From Corynebacterium coyleae (GTDB taxonomy: Bacteria; Actinomycetota; Actinomycetes; Mycobacteriales; Mycobacteriaceae), in assembly GCF_030408635.1 (NCBI RefSeq), contig NZ_CP047198.1, forward strand, positions 124,001 to 188,000: 64,000 nt of DNA, given 5' to 3'. Every line of letters begins with the position of its first letter. Positions within the stretch are counted from its first letter, which is position 1. Shown piece by piece: positions 16,921 to 25,269 of this stretch. The position numbers and the translations under genes are program-made. The notes under the pieces are model-generated. The model saw only the letters and a list, made by a program, of their open reading frames with translations. It made no database searches and had not been told where the DNA came from.

Positions 16921-17844
16921 ATGGCTGTTTTCCAAGGTCCTGCTGGTCGCTATGCGCCGAGTCCGAGCGGCGATCTCCATTTTGGCAATTTGCGTACGGC
17001 GGTGTTGGCGTGGTTGTTTGCTCGCCAAAGCGGCCGGAAGTTCTTTTTGCGTGTGGAGGATATTGATTCGGAGCGTTCATCCGCGGAGTCGGCGCTGCGC
17101 CAGATTGAGGACTTGGAGGCGCTCGGCCTCGACTTCGATCCTCCGGTGCTCTACCAGCACGATCGCGGGGACGCGTATGCAGATGCGCTGGCTCGCCTGG
17201 ATACGTATGAGTGTTATTGCACGCGCCGGGATATCCGCGAGGCGGCATCCGCGCCGCATGCGCAGCCGGGGATGTATCCGGGGACGTGTCGTGATCTCAC
17301 GGAGGAGCAGCGTGCTTTACGACGACGCGACCTCGCCGACGAGGGCCGCCTCCCCGCAATCCGTCTGCGGGCCCACGTGCGTGAGTGGACGGTTGAGGAT
17401 TTCTACCACGGTGCCTACACGGGGCCGGTTGATGATGTGATTTTGAAGCGCGGCGGGCGTGTGGATCAGGCGCAGGCGGGGGATTGGGCGTACAACTTGG
17501 CGGTCGTTGTGGACGACGGTTTTCAGGGGGTGGATCAGGTTGTGCGAGGCGACGATTTGTTGTTTTCTGCCCCGGCACAAGCGTATTTGGCTGATCAACT
17601 TTCTCTCGTGACGCCTTTTTATATTCACGTTCCGCTTGTGGTGGGGCCAGGGGGTCGTCGATTAGCAAAGCGCGATGGTGCTGTCACCTTGCGGGAGATG
17701 TTGGCCGATAAACGTCAGTCCGACATTGTGCGTGATATTGCCGGGTCGCTCGGATATGGCCAGGTAGATAGCGTGAATGGTTTGTTGGATGTGTTCGAAC
17801 CGTCACAACTGTCGCGCGACCCATGGACGTGGGAATCTTTGTAA
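16921..17844 (+). CDS. gluQ: Glutamyl-Q tRNA(Asp) synthetase
   Basis: A 307-residue paralogue of the catalytic half of glutamyl-tRNA synthetase that attaches glutamate to queuosine-34 of tRNA-Asp. The class I HIGH-like motif appears as [12 protein letters not shown] (residues 10-21) and the KMSKS-like motif as [12 protein letters not shown] near residues 240-250. A cysteine/tyrosine cluster (CYCTRRD) marks the zinc-binding insertion. The anticodon-binding domain of true GluRS is absent. It depends on queuosine made by Tgt, which supports a salvage pathway in this organism. The gene appears leaderless. Confidence 0.92.
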   Translation: MAVFQGPAGRYAPSPSGDLHFGNLRTAVLAWLFARQSGRKFFLRVEDIDSERSSAESALRQIEDLEALGLDFDPPVLYQHDRGDAYADALARLDTYECYCTRRDIREAASAPHAQPGMYPGTCRDLTEEQRALRRRDLADEGRLPAIRLRAHVREWTVEDFYHGAYTGPVDDVILKRGGRVDQAQAGDWAYNLAVVVDDGFQGVDQVVRGDDLLFSAPAQAYLADQLSLVTPFYIHVPLVVGPGGRRLAKRDGAVTLREMLADKRQSDIVRDIAGSLGYGQVDSVNGLLDVFEPSQLSRDPWTWESL

Positions 17845-17987
17845 TTGCTGTGTTTTAGTGAAGTATAACCTGTTTTTTATATGTTAAAACTCTTGCGGTC
17901 GGTCTGAAGCTCACTCATATTTGGAGGAAGGTCACGTGGCTGCGTTTGGGGACGCACCACTGGGCAACGAACCTCTAAGGAGACTTC

Positions 17988-20708
17988 ATGATTTCGAAGA
18001 AGATTGCTGCGAGCACCGTTGCGCTTGCCCTCGGTGCTTCGGCTGTTGTCGCCCCGCAAGCAACCGCGCTGCCAGAAGAATTCACAAGCCCTCCGGGTCG
18101 GACCGCGAACCCACAGCAGGGCGCATGTGCTGTTGTGTTGGATCAGAACATCACCACGGTGAACCCTGGCGTGGCGCTGAAGACAACCCAAAACGGGGTC
18201 AGCGTGGGTGTTGGCCTCGACGAGGTAGACAACGCTTTCGTGCCGTGGGTGAGCGTAAGCGCTGACAGTGAGCGGGTGTTTCAATCCGGCACGGCGTTCA
18301 TCGTTGTTGAAAACGTAGGTACGCAGGATGCAACCCACTCCTACAAGCTTGAAGCTCTGAAGAAGGGCTCCGTTGAGATCAAGCGCAAGGGCAATGAGCC
18401 CGTTGAGATGCTTGATGTCAACGAGGTTGCGCTGATTGATCAGGAGTCGTTTTCGCTGAAGCGTGATCAGAAGCGCACGGCCGTTGTGAGGCTGGCTGTG
18501 GACAGCAATCAGCAGGCGCAGACGTGGGCCTGGAAGGTCAATAATCCGACGATCTTGGCGGCTGAGAAGACCCGCGTCAGCCCAACTGTGCAGATTGAAG
18601 TCGCCCCGTGGGTATTTGAGACCGATGACTGCGCGCCAATTGTTGCTTCTGAGCAGCAGTCCCAGGCGATCATCGCGGACGGCAATGAGTACGACACCGG
18701 CATCACGGTGGCCAATGCGGAGAACGACTACCAACGTTTGACCGGCAACGTTTCCATCGCTGGCAAGAAGATCGAGGGTGCCAAGGTGCGTGTCGACGAC
18801 ACCGGCAAGGTCTACGTCACCCTCCCCAAGGGCGCGACCGGTTCGGTTGATGACGACAAGGCGGCGAAGGTTGATGTGGAGATCATCGCGAACCCTCGCG
18901 AGGCCACCAAGGACGAGGATTTCGACGCCTACAAGAACCCACAGGTACTGCGCGTTGCAACCGAGGACGGCGTTGTTGATCAGGACACGCCGAAGTTCAC
19001 CGGTTCCGTCCCCGTTGCCAAGTTTGCTCCCGCCTACAACACGCCGAACACGGTCAAGCCGGGTAGCTCCGTTGATGTCGCGTTGAAGGCACAGCCTGGC
19101 GACGTCCGCGGCATCGCCGTCGACGCCACCTACACCGTCGTCGACGCACCGGAAGGGTGGACCGCCGAACCAGCCAAGGACGGCACGCTGAAGGTCACCG
19201 CCCCGAAGGGTGCGAAGCACGGCGATACCGCCACGTTCACCGTGGACGTCACCTACGCCGACGGTTCCAAGGACACCATCGACACGGTGGTGACGGTGCG
19301 CGAGACCGATGCAAACCTGAACACCCCGGGCTACGGCGAGACCTACGGCAAGGTCGGGGTGGAGGTCAGCCTCGAGCAGAACAACAAGAACCTGCCGGAG
19401 GGCTCCACCTTCACCATCACCCCGGGCCAGGACTTGGGCGATTGGGTGCCGAAGGTTGATCCGACAACCGGCACCATCACCGTCACCATCCCGGGCTCCG
19501 CAAAGCCTGGCGATGTGAAGACGATCCTGGTCGACGTGACCTACCCGGACGGTTCCGTGGATAAGAACGTTCCGGCGAAGGTCATCGTCCACGGTGCCCC
19601 GGAGTACCCGGAGGTAGAGAAGACCCCGGGCCAGAACGCCACCTTGAAGCCGAAGAAGGACGACGTGCCGGGTGGTTCCACCTACGAGATCACCCCGGGC
19701 CAGGACCTTGAGGAGTGGAACCCGCAGATCGACGCCAAGACTGGCGACATCACGGTCACCGTGCCGAAGACCGCGAAGGATGGCGACGAGAAAATCATCG
19801 ACGTCACCGTCACCTACCCGAGCGGCAAGACCGACGTCGTGCCGGCAAAGGTCACGGTGAAGGTCCCGGATACCCAGCCGGGCAACGGCACCGACAACAC
19901 CACCCCAGGCGACAACAACAACACCACCACCGTGATCGTTGTCTACCCGGGCCAGAAGACGGAGGTTCCGCCGCCGAACGGTTCGGGCGAGTGGAAGATC
20001 CCGGACAACCCGAAGATCCCGGAGGGTTGGAAGGTCGAGGTCAACCCAAGCACGGGCAACCTAACCATCACCCCGCCAGCCGACGTGAAGCCGGGCACCA
20101 ACATCACCATCCCGGTGGAAGTGAAGACACCGGACGGCAAGACCACGATCGTCGAGATCCCGGTCAAGACCGACAACGGTTCCATCCCGAACGACCCAGG
20201 CCAGAAGCAGCCGCAGAACCTGGTGTCTGACCAGGGCTCCTCGGAGAACTTGAAGAAGTGCTTCGACAGCATGTCGTCCGAGAACAACCCACTGCTGTGG
20301 CTGGTTCCGCTCGGCCTGCTGATCGCCATCGGTGCACCGCTGGCCGGCCCGCTCGGCGCCGAGCTGGGCAAGGCAGCAGCGAACGTGTCGGAGAAGATGA
20401 ACATCCCGAACCCGCTCGAGCAGTTCGGCCTCGGCGGCGAGACCAACCGTCGCCCGCAGCCGGAGTGGATGCGTCAGATCCAGGTTGAGGCTGACCGTCT
20501 GCAGCAGCAGTTCGGCCCGGAGGTCACCCAGGCAGCAGCCATCGGTTTGTCCCTGGCTGGTCTGGCAGCAGGCATTGGCATCCTCGCCGCCCTGTGCAAG
20601 GACGGCGAACTGCCGGAGTGGGCCCAGAGCTCCAAGTCAGACGCGAAGGGTTCCTCCAACAAGGGCGAAGGCAAGAGCGACGGTAAGGAGACCGAGGAAA
20701 CCGCCTAA
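17988..20708 (+). CDS. Secreted Rib/alpha-like surface protein with two-helix Cys-flanked anchor
   Basis: A 906-residue protein with ATG at 17988 and an AAGGAG site. A signal peptide ends near ATA. The first 350 residues have no repeat character. From about 19040 several Rib/YPDG-like beta domains follow (each with TPG..., GW or DW...PK, VTVP/TIPG, VTYPDGS), then an Asn/Thr/Gly linker. It ends in the Cys-bounded module (20259-20596): NNPLLWLVPLGLL helix, polar linker with EWMRQIQVEADRLQQQF, second helix, Cys, then a Lys/Glu/Ser-rich tail. No sortase signal exists. Rib domains form extended stalks on Gram-positive surfaces, so a stalk-like surface protein is inferred; ligand unknown. It has its own terminator. 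Confidence 0.87.
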   Translation: MISKKIAASTVALALGASAVVAPQATALPEEFTSPPGRTANPQQGACAVVLDQNITTVNPGVALKTTQNGVSVGVGLDEVDNAFVPWVSVSADSERVFQSGTAFIVVENVGTQDATHSYKLEALKKGSVEIKRKGNEPVEMLDVNEVALIDQESFSLKRDQKRTAVVRLAVDSNQQAQTWAWKVNNPTILAAEKTRVSPTVQIEVAPWVFETDDCAPIVASEQQSQAIIADGNEYDTGITVANAENDYQRLTGNVSIAGKKIEGAKVRVDDTGKVYVTLPKGATGSVDDDKAAKVDVEIIANPREATKDEDFDAYKNPQVLRVATEDGVVDQDTPKFTGSVPVAKFAPAYNTPNTVKPGSSVDVALKAQPGDVRGIAVDATYTVVDAPEGWTAEPAKDGTLKVTAPKGAKHGDTATFTVDVTYADGSKDTIDTVVTVRETDANLNTPGYGETYGKVGVEVSLEQNNKNLPEGSTFTITPGQDLGDWVPKVDPTTGTITVTIPGSAKPGDVKTILVDVTYPDGSVDKNVPAKVIVHGAPEYPEVEKTPGQNATLKPKKDDVPGGSTYEITPGQDLEEWNPQIDAKTGDITVTVPKTAKDGDEKIIDVTVTYPSGKTDVVPAKVTVKVPDTQPGNGTDNTTPGDNNNTTTVIVVYPGQKTEVPPPNGSGEWKIPDNPKIPEGWKVEVNPSTGNLTITPPADVKPGTNITIPVEVKTPDGKTTIVEIPVKTDNGSIPNDPGQKQPQNLVSDQGSSENLKKCFDSMSSENNPLLWLVPLGLLIAIGAPLAGPLGAELGKAAANVSEKMNIPNPLEQFGLGGETNRRPQPEWMRQIQVEADRLQQQFGPEVTQAAAIGLSLAGLAAGIGILAALCKDGELPEWAQSSKSDAKGSSNKGEGKSDGKETEETA

Positions 20709-20727
20709 CCCTTCTCTTCCGAACACC

Positions 20728-20776
20728 GTAAAAGGCTGACACCAGTCCACACTCGGAACTGGCGTCAGCCTTTTAC
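20728..20776 (+). terminator. Terminator after Rib-type surface protein
   Basis: A perfect 13-bp stem, GTAAAAGGCTGAC with GTCAGCCTTTTAC (20728-20740/20764-20776), extended by ACCAGT/ACTGG inside. Confidence 0.85.
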
Positions 20777-20810
20777 GCATTTCTGCCCAGCACGCGCAGC
20801 GGGGCAGCAC

Positions 20811-20816
20811 TACGAT
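20811..20816 (+). promoter_or_regulatory. -10 box of leaderless LURP-one-like gene
   Basis: TACGAT exactly 7 nt before the ATG at 20824. Confidence 0.6.
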
Positions 20817-20823
20817 TTACATC

Positions 20824-21381
20824 ATGCTGCGGGAAAACGAAGTCATTATCCGGCAAACCAAAATCTTCGGCCGCAACGAGTTCGCGATCGAAGCACCCAC
20901 CGGACAACCCCTTGGCACGGCACGGCAAACGAAGCTCAACATGAAAGACGTGCTGAGCCGGGCCTCGCGCCAAGTCGACGTGTTCGACGCAGGCGGCACG
21001 CACCTTATCAGCATCGAAGACCCGATCGACCTCATCCGCGACAGCTACACCGTGCGTCTGGTCACTCCCGCGATGGAGCTGGCGCGGCTGACATCGCGGT
21101 TCAAGCTCATGGGCTCAAAATTCGACCTCGACATCGCAGGGTTTCCCGAGGTGCAAGTCGAAGGCAAGGTGTTCAACCGCAACTACACGCTCACATCGCA
21201 GGGCCGCCCGATCGCGCACGTGGTCGCGGAATACAAAGGCTTCGGGCGCGAACTGACCGGCAAGTCGGACTACCGGGTGCAGTTCGAGCCGGAGCTGAGC
21301 GAACGCCAGCACGCTGCGATCCTCGGTGTGGTCATCGCGATCGACATGTGGCGGGTCAAGCGCCGCCAACAATCCAGCTAG
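20824..21381 (+). CDS. LURP-one-related / scramblase-like domain protein
   Basis: A 185-residue soluble protein with the pattern of the LURP-one/Tubby-like beta-barrel family. It opens with a strand (ENEVIIRQTKIFGRNEFAIE), has an internal module with RLTSRFKLMGSKFDLDIAG and EVQVEGKVFNRNYTLTSQG, and ends in a hydrophobic helix (HAAILGVVIAIDMWRVKRR) characteristic of the fold. No enzymatic residues are apparent. Bacterial members have no defined function; membrane-lipid interaction is only a guess from the scramblase relationship. Leaderless start; convergent with ferritin across a shared terminator. Confidence 0.75.
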   Translation: MLRENEVIIRQTKIFGRNEFAIEAPTGQPLGTARQTKLNMKDVLSRASRQVDVFDAGGTHLISIEDPIDLIRDSYTVRLVTPAMELARLTSRFKLMGSKFDLDIAGFPEVQVEGKVFNRNYTLTSQGRPIAHVVAEYKGFGRELTGKSDYRVQFEPELSERQHAAILGVVIAIDMWRVKRRQQSS

Positions 21382-21391
21382 ACACAAACAA

Positions 21392-21414
21392 AGCCCCCGC
21401 ACGTGACGGGGGCT
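21392..21414. terminator. Terminator between convergent genes
   Basis: AGCCCCCG-7 nt-CGGGGGCT sits between the scramblase-like gene and ferritin. T/A runs are short on both sides. Confidence 0.65.
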
Positions 21415-21435
21415 GAACGCGAAATCCGGGGTGGG

Positions 21436-21939
21436 TTACGCGTCGGAGTCGGTGGAGCGGCCGGCCAGGCGGGCGTCGATACGCAACAGGCCCGAGCCGT
21501 CCTTGCCAACAAGCTTGAGCTGGTCGACGATCTCGCTCACGGTCGACTCTTCCTCAATCTGCTCCTCCAGGAACCAGTTCAGCAGCGGGCGGGAGCCCAG
21601 GTCGCCGACCTCATCGGCCAGGCGAGTGATCTGGCGGATCTGCTCCGAGACCTTCTTCTCGTGCGCAAGAGCAGCCTCAAATGCGTCGAGCGGGGTCTTG
21701 ATCTCAGGCGCGTCGATTTCAATGTTGTGCGGCTTGACATGCTCGCCACGGTCAATGAGGTGCTGGGCGAACTTCTGCGCGTGGTCGCACTCCTCAGATG
21801 CCTGCGCGGCGAACCACTCGCTCAGGCCCGGGAAGGACAGGGCGTCCATCTCGTTGGCCAGGTAGCGGTAGATGTAGGCGGCACCGTACTCTTCGGTGAC
21901 TTGCTGGTTGATTGCTTCGTAAAGCTTTGCGTCGATCAT
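21436..21939 (-). CDS. ftn: Ferritin (non-haem iron storage)
   Basis: A 167-residue four-helix ferritin that oxidises Fe(II) and stores it in a 24-mer shell in the cytosol. Ferroxidase-site residues appear in order: EEYGAAYIYRYLANEM, then ASEECDHAQKFAQHL, and a late EEQIEEE. There is no C-terminal haem-binding sign of bacterioferritin. The ATG at 21939 is preferred over upstream codons because a near-consensus -10 (TATACT) lies exactly 7 nt before it, implying leaderless translation. No DtxR-like operator is obvious in the short upstream region. Divergent from the methylase. Confidence 0.92.
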   Translation of the reverse strand: MIDAKLYEAINQQVTEEYGAAYIYRYLANEMDALSFPGLSEWFAAQASEECDHAQKFAQHLIDRGEHVKPHNIEIDAPEIKTPLDAFEAALAHEKKVSEQIRQITRLADEVGDLGSRPLLNWFLEEQIEEESTVSEIVDQLKLVGKDGSGLLRIDARLAGRSTDSDA

Positions 21940-21946
21940 GCACGCG

Positions 21947-21952
21947 AGTATA
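21947..21952 (-). promoter_or_regulatory. -10 box of leaderless ferritin
   Basis: TATACT on the minus strand, 7 nt before ATG; the best match to TATAAT among the leaderless genes here. Confidence 0.65.
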
Positions 21953-21989
21953 CAGCAGCCCAGATTGGAGCGGAAGAGTAAAAGAGCTA

Positions 21990-21995
21990 TAAGCT
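21990..21995 (+). promoter_or_regulatory. -10 box of methylase gene
   Basis: TAAGCT, 8 nt before the GTG at 22004. Confidence 0.5.
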
Positions 21996-22003
21996 CGGGC
22001 ACC

Positions 22004-23533
22004 GTGCCCCAGGGATCGAACTTCTCCGCAAAGCGTGTCACCGCCACGCTGAACCGCCTGCGCGCGCACCCCGAAATCGCAGGCCAACAGGCATGGCTGC
22101 GGGGGATCGCGGCGCACTCGAACGCGTTGCGGCCCGACCTTGCGCCGGTGGTGGAATCCTACCTGGGGGTCGAGCCGCTGGCAGAAGATGTGTTCGAAAA
22201 CATGACCATCGGGGAGATCGCGGTTTGTTACGAGGCGTTCCTGGCGCTCAGCGACAGTAAGGCGCGCAAGGATGCGGGCCAGTACTTCACGCCGGATGAC
22301 GCCGCGGCGTTCATGGCCCAGCACGTCAACCGTTTCCCACAGGGCACGTGGGTGGACCCGTGCTGTGGCACTGGGGTGCTCGCGTGGCACCTTGCGCGGA
22401 AGGTTGATGGGGATGTGGGGGGCTTCGTCGCAAAGCAGTTGATCCTGGTGGACATCGACCCGGTCGCGCTGCACACCGCGGTGGTGCTGCTGTCGCACTT
22501 CCTCGCGCCGGGCGACACCGCAGGCTTTGAAGCGCTCGCCGCGCGTTGTGTGGTGGCCGATTTTCTTCACGACGACATCCCCGCCCACGACTTTGTCATC
22601 ATGAACCCGCCGTACGCCTCCACTGCGCGCGACGACACGTTCGCCACCGCCGCCACCCGCGACCTGTTCGCCTATTTCATGGAGCGCGTCGCCACCACCA
22701 GCCGCGGCTTCATCGCGGTCACGCCCGCCTCCTACCTGGGCGCGCCGAAGTTCGCAGGGCTGCGATTGCTAATCGACGACCACCTCACCGGCGGCGACAT
22801 CACCGTCTTCGACAACGTCCCCGACACCCTGTTCCGCGGCTACAAGTTCGGCTCGTCGAACACGTCGAAAACCAACTTTGTGCGCGCTGCCGTCACCGTG
22901 TGCCCGCCGGGGGCAAGCGCGTGGCGGGTCACGCCGATCTTGCGATGGCGTGCGGCATCAAGGGCAGCCTTGCTGGAAAAGGCACCGCATCTGCTCGCCC
23001 CACGGCAGGTCGGTCAGGGAGGGGAGTGGCTGAAAATCCACCCCGACCACCAGGACATCTGGCGGCAGATGCAGGGGTGGGAGCGCACCATCGCCGACCT
23101 CGTCGTGCCTGGCCCGACCGAGTTTTCGCTCACCGTAGCCACCACTCCGCGCTACTACATCTCCGCCGCGTTCGGGGAGTTGAGCCGGCGCTCGAAGCAG
23201 GTGCTGCACTTCGCCACCGCACACGACCGGGACCTCGCGGCGGTGACGCTGAACTCGTCCGCGCCGTATTTGTGGTGGCGCTGGCACGACGGCGGCGTAA
23301 GCCTCACCCGTCGCGTGCTCATGTCCGTGCCAGTGCCCGACCTAGAGCCGGTGCTTATCGACGACATCCGCGCCTCCGAACGCAACAACCTAGTCACCAA
23401 ACTCAACGCCGGCATTGTCAATGAAAACGTCAAGCACCCCTTCGCCCTTGTGGAGCGGCTCAACCGCGTGGTGTTCGGGCGTGACGTGGACGTGGCGGCG
23501 GCGTACGCACAGGACCTCACAGAAGTGCCGTGA
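22004..23533 (+). CDS. N6-adenine DNA methyltransferase (type II R-M, gamma-class-like)
   Basis: A 509-residue methylase. The SAM-binding motif reads VDPCCGTGVLAWHLA, preceded by the KDAGQYFTP signature common to N6-adenine methylases, and the catalytic motif IV is NPPY. The C-terminal half is a probable target-recognition region. Architecture and length resemble self-contained type II methylases rather than type I HsdM. It converges tail to tail, overlapping 17 bp, with a gene of unrecognised family that fits a restriction enzyme, so the pair probably forms an R-M system. The GTG start is favoured by a leaderless-type -10 box; an upstream ATG at 21938 would overlap the divergent ferritin start. 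Recognition sequence cannot be read from the protein. Confidence 0.85.
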   Translation: MPQGSNFSAKRVTATLNRLRAHPEIAGQQAWLRGIAAHSNALRPDLAPVVESYLGVEPLAEDVFENMTIGEIAVCYEAFLALSDSKARKDAGQYFTPDDAAAFMAQHVNRFPQGTWVDPCCGTGVLAWHLARKVDGDVGGFVAKQLILVDIDPVALHTAVVLLSHFLAPGDTAGFEALAARCVVADFLHDDIPAHDFVIMNPPYASTARDDTFATAATRDLFAYFMERVATTSRGFIAVTPASYLGAPKFAGLRLLIDDHLTGGDITVFDNVPDTLFRGYKFGSSNTSKTNFVRAAVTVCPPGASAWRVTPILRWRAASRAALLEKAPHLLAPRQVGQGGEWLKIHPDHQDIWRQMQGWERTIADLVVPGPTEFSLTVATTPRYYISAAFGELSRRSKQVLHFATAHDRDLAAVTLNSSAPYLWWRWHDGGVSLTRRVLMSVPVPDLEPVLIDDIRASERNNLVTKLNAGIVNENVKHPFALVERLNRVVFGRDVDVAAAYAQDLTEVP

Positions 23534-24833
23534 GCAAATACTTTGTGCCGCGCGCGAGTGCCATGTCCATCTCGTACTTCGGCTTGCGCGGCGACCCGTC
23601 CTGCTGGCGGCCCTGGTTGAAGACTTTGATGATGCCGCGGGCGATGGCGTCGCTAATAGATGCAGTGTCCGGGAAGTAGTACGCCTCAATGCTGGTCACC
23701 GTGTGCGCGACCTTGAGTTTGCGCGAGTTCGGCTTGCGGTTCTTGACCACCTTGTTGCGCTTAGCCATGTGCCAGCGGTAAAACGCGTCCTCGTCGGTGT
23801 AATCCGGCACAGTGTTGACCACGATGAACCCGACCCCGTCCTGTGCTGCGGCAAGATCCACCGAGTACTGGTCGTTCAGCGGCGTGCGGTCCGCTTTGCC
23901 GTCGCTGGAATGCACCTTCAAATCCCACGTGCGGGTGCCCTGATAGTCGAACTCCGTGTGGCCGATGGTCGCCGGTCCGCCCTTGAACTTCTTGGCGTAA
24001 AACGGCAGGACCTTGAACTCGGCGTACCAGGCGAACCACTCCGTTTGGTTCCGGTTGCGGTACTGCGCCGCGAACATCTCCTCCACACACGTGCGCCCAT
24101 CGAACGGCAGGCTCGCCCAATCGGTGTCCGCCCGCAGGCCGAGCGCCTCCGCAGCACCAGCGACGAGCGCGTTGGCCTCCAGCAGCGGGGAGGCGAAATC
24201 CTCCACGCCCGTGAACCTGCGCGTGGCCAAGTGCAGCAGGTTGTTCAGGCCGTTCAGCGTGATCGTGTAGCCGGACGAGTAATCGCTTGGTCCCCACGTC
24301 CCGCCGAGCTGTCCCGCCAGCCAGCGGCCGAGTTCGATCTTGGTTGCATCCTCCGGCGCGTTGTTGTTGTCGATCGCACGCGCCAGGTTCACCAGCACCG
24401 ACTTGCGCTCTTTTGACCCCGGCCCGAGCGTCTCCGGGCCCGAACCCGTCAGCGCGCTAATGCGGTTGACCGCCTCCAACTTGTTTTTCGCCGGGGTGAA
24501 GTCGTCCGACGAGAGCTTGCTAAACGACGACACCCCCGACCCACGGGTGCGAGACGTCTGGGCGGTGAAGTGGTCGTCGACAATTGCAAGCAGCGTCGCC
24601 GCCCGACCGTCAACACCGGAGCCCAGGATGTACTGGGCGAAGTTGTCGAAGATGCTGTCGGCGATCTCCTCGGCAGTCCACGCGTCCTCGTACGGCACGT
24701 TAAGTTCCTCGGCGGCGGCAAGGGCGATCGCGCGCGGGATCATGCCCGCATCCGCAACCGTGAAACGGCCGACATCCAGCAGGTCAGCGAGTTGATCGAG
24801 CGCAGTGTGTGCAGTGTTCGCAGCGGTGGTCAC
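23517..24833 (-). CDS. Putative type II restriction endonuclease (partner of methylase)
   Basis: A 438-residue protein I do not recognise by family. Context and composition suggest a nuclease: it pairs with the adenine methylase and carries a PD-(D/E)XK-like stretch, TEFDYQGTRTWDLKVH, where an acidic residue, about nine residues of beta sequence and D-L-K are in the right order. A nearby AEFKVLPFYAKKF could be an alternative. Later basic segments (AKRNKVVKNRKPNSRKL) could bind DNA. The GTG at 24833 follows the -10-like TACCGT by exactly 7 nt. What else it could be: a regulator or nicking enzyme. Catalytic assignment is an inference. Confidence 0.6.
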   Translation of the reverse strand: MTTAANTAHTALDQLADLLDVGRFTVADAGMIPRAIALAAAEELNVPYEDAWTAEEIADSIFDNFAQYILGSGVDGRAATLLAIVDDHFTAQTSRTRGSGVSSFSKLSSDDFTPAKNKLEAVNRISALTGSGPETLGPGSKERKSVLVNLARAIDNNNAPEDATKIELGRWLAGQLGGTWGPSDYSSGYTITLNGLNNLLHLATRRFTGVEDFASPLLEANALVAGAAEALGLRADTDWASLPFDGRTCVEEMFAAQYRNRNQTEWFAWYAEFKVLPFYAKKFKGGPATIGHTEFDYQGTRTWDLKVHSSDGKADRTPLNDQYSVDLAAAQDGVGFIVVNTVPDYTDEDAFYRWHMAKRNKVVKNRKPNSRKLKVAHTVTSIEAYYFPDTASISDAIARGIIKVFNQGRQQDGSPRKPKYEMDMALARGTKYLLTALL

Positions 24834-24840
24834 GCACAAA

Positions 24841-24846
24841 ACGGTA
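24841..24846 (-). promoter_or_regulatory. -10 box of putative restriction gene
   Basis: TACCGT on the minus strand, 7 nt before the GTG start. Confidence 0.5.
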
Positions 24847-24878
24847 GCAAAAACGCCCCGCGTAGAAACGCGGGGCGT
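24846..24878 (-). terminator. Terminator of tRNA-Ser(GGA)
   Basis: ACGCCCCGCG and CGCGGGGCGT (24853-24862/24869-24878) pair perfectly; on the minus strand TTTTT follows. Confidence 0.8.
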
Positions 24879-24886
24879 GCATTTTG

Positions 24887-24972
24887 CGGAGGATGTGGGA
24901 TTTGAACCCACGAGGGTCGTGAAACCCGCACGCGTTCCAGGCGTGTGACATAGGCCGCTAGTCGAATCCTCC
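24887..24972 (-). tRNA. tRNA-Ser (anticodon GGA)
   Basis: On the minus strand, acceptor GGAGGAT pairs with ATCCTCC. The anticodon stem CACGC/GCGTG encloses CT-GGA-AC, and a long variable arm, the T arm with GGTTCAAATCC and discriminator G follow. CCA is not encoded. Confidence 0.95.
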
Positions 24973-25106
24973 AGCGAACAACTTCCCCGGCATGCACCGG
25001 CGAAGCGTCTTTGGACATGGTAATGCACACACCCCACAAGACCAAAACCGCAGCGTGGCCCGGCGCAGGTTGTGTTCTGGCGGAAGAGATGGCTACAGTG
25101 TCAGGC

Positions 25107-25196
25107 AGGATCTCACGCGGTGTTATCTTGTGAACTCCCCCAGGGCGGGAACGCAGCAAGGGTCAGCGAGCTCTAGCAGGTGCGTGAGGTCCCTTT
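25107..25196 (+). ncRNA. ffs: Small SRP RNA (4.5S)
   Basis: The outer stem GGATCTCACGC pairs with GCGTGAGGTCC. The conserved apical domain CCCCAGGGCGGGAACGCAGCAAGGGTC-like region, with its GNRA-type loop and asymmetric internal loop, is present, and a T-run closes the unit. Position just upstream of aspT-dnaX is as expected in corynebacteria. Confidence 0.9.
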
Positions 25197-25269
25197 TTCA
25201 TGTTCGGGGACGGATAGGCCGCTACGATGGTGGGCACGCAAAATTCGCCTTCGAACATCTGGAGTGATG

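Noticed and set aside
21938-22003. Upstream ATG for the methylase
   Set aside because: It would overlap the divergent ferritin start and cover the presumed promoter; the added residues look unconserved.
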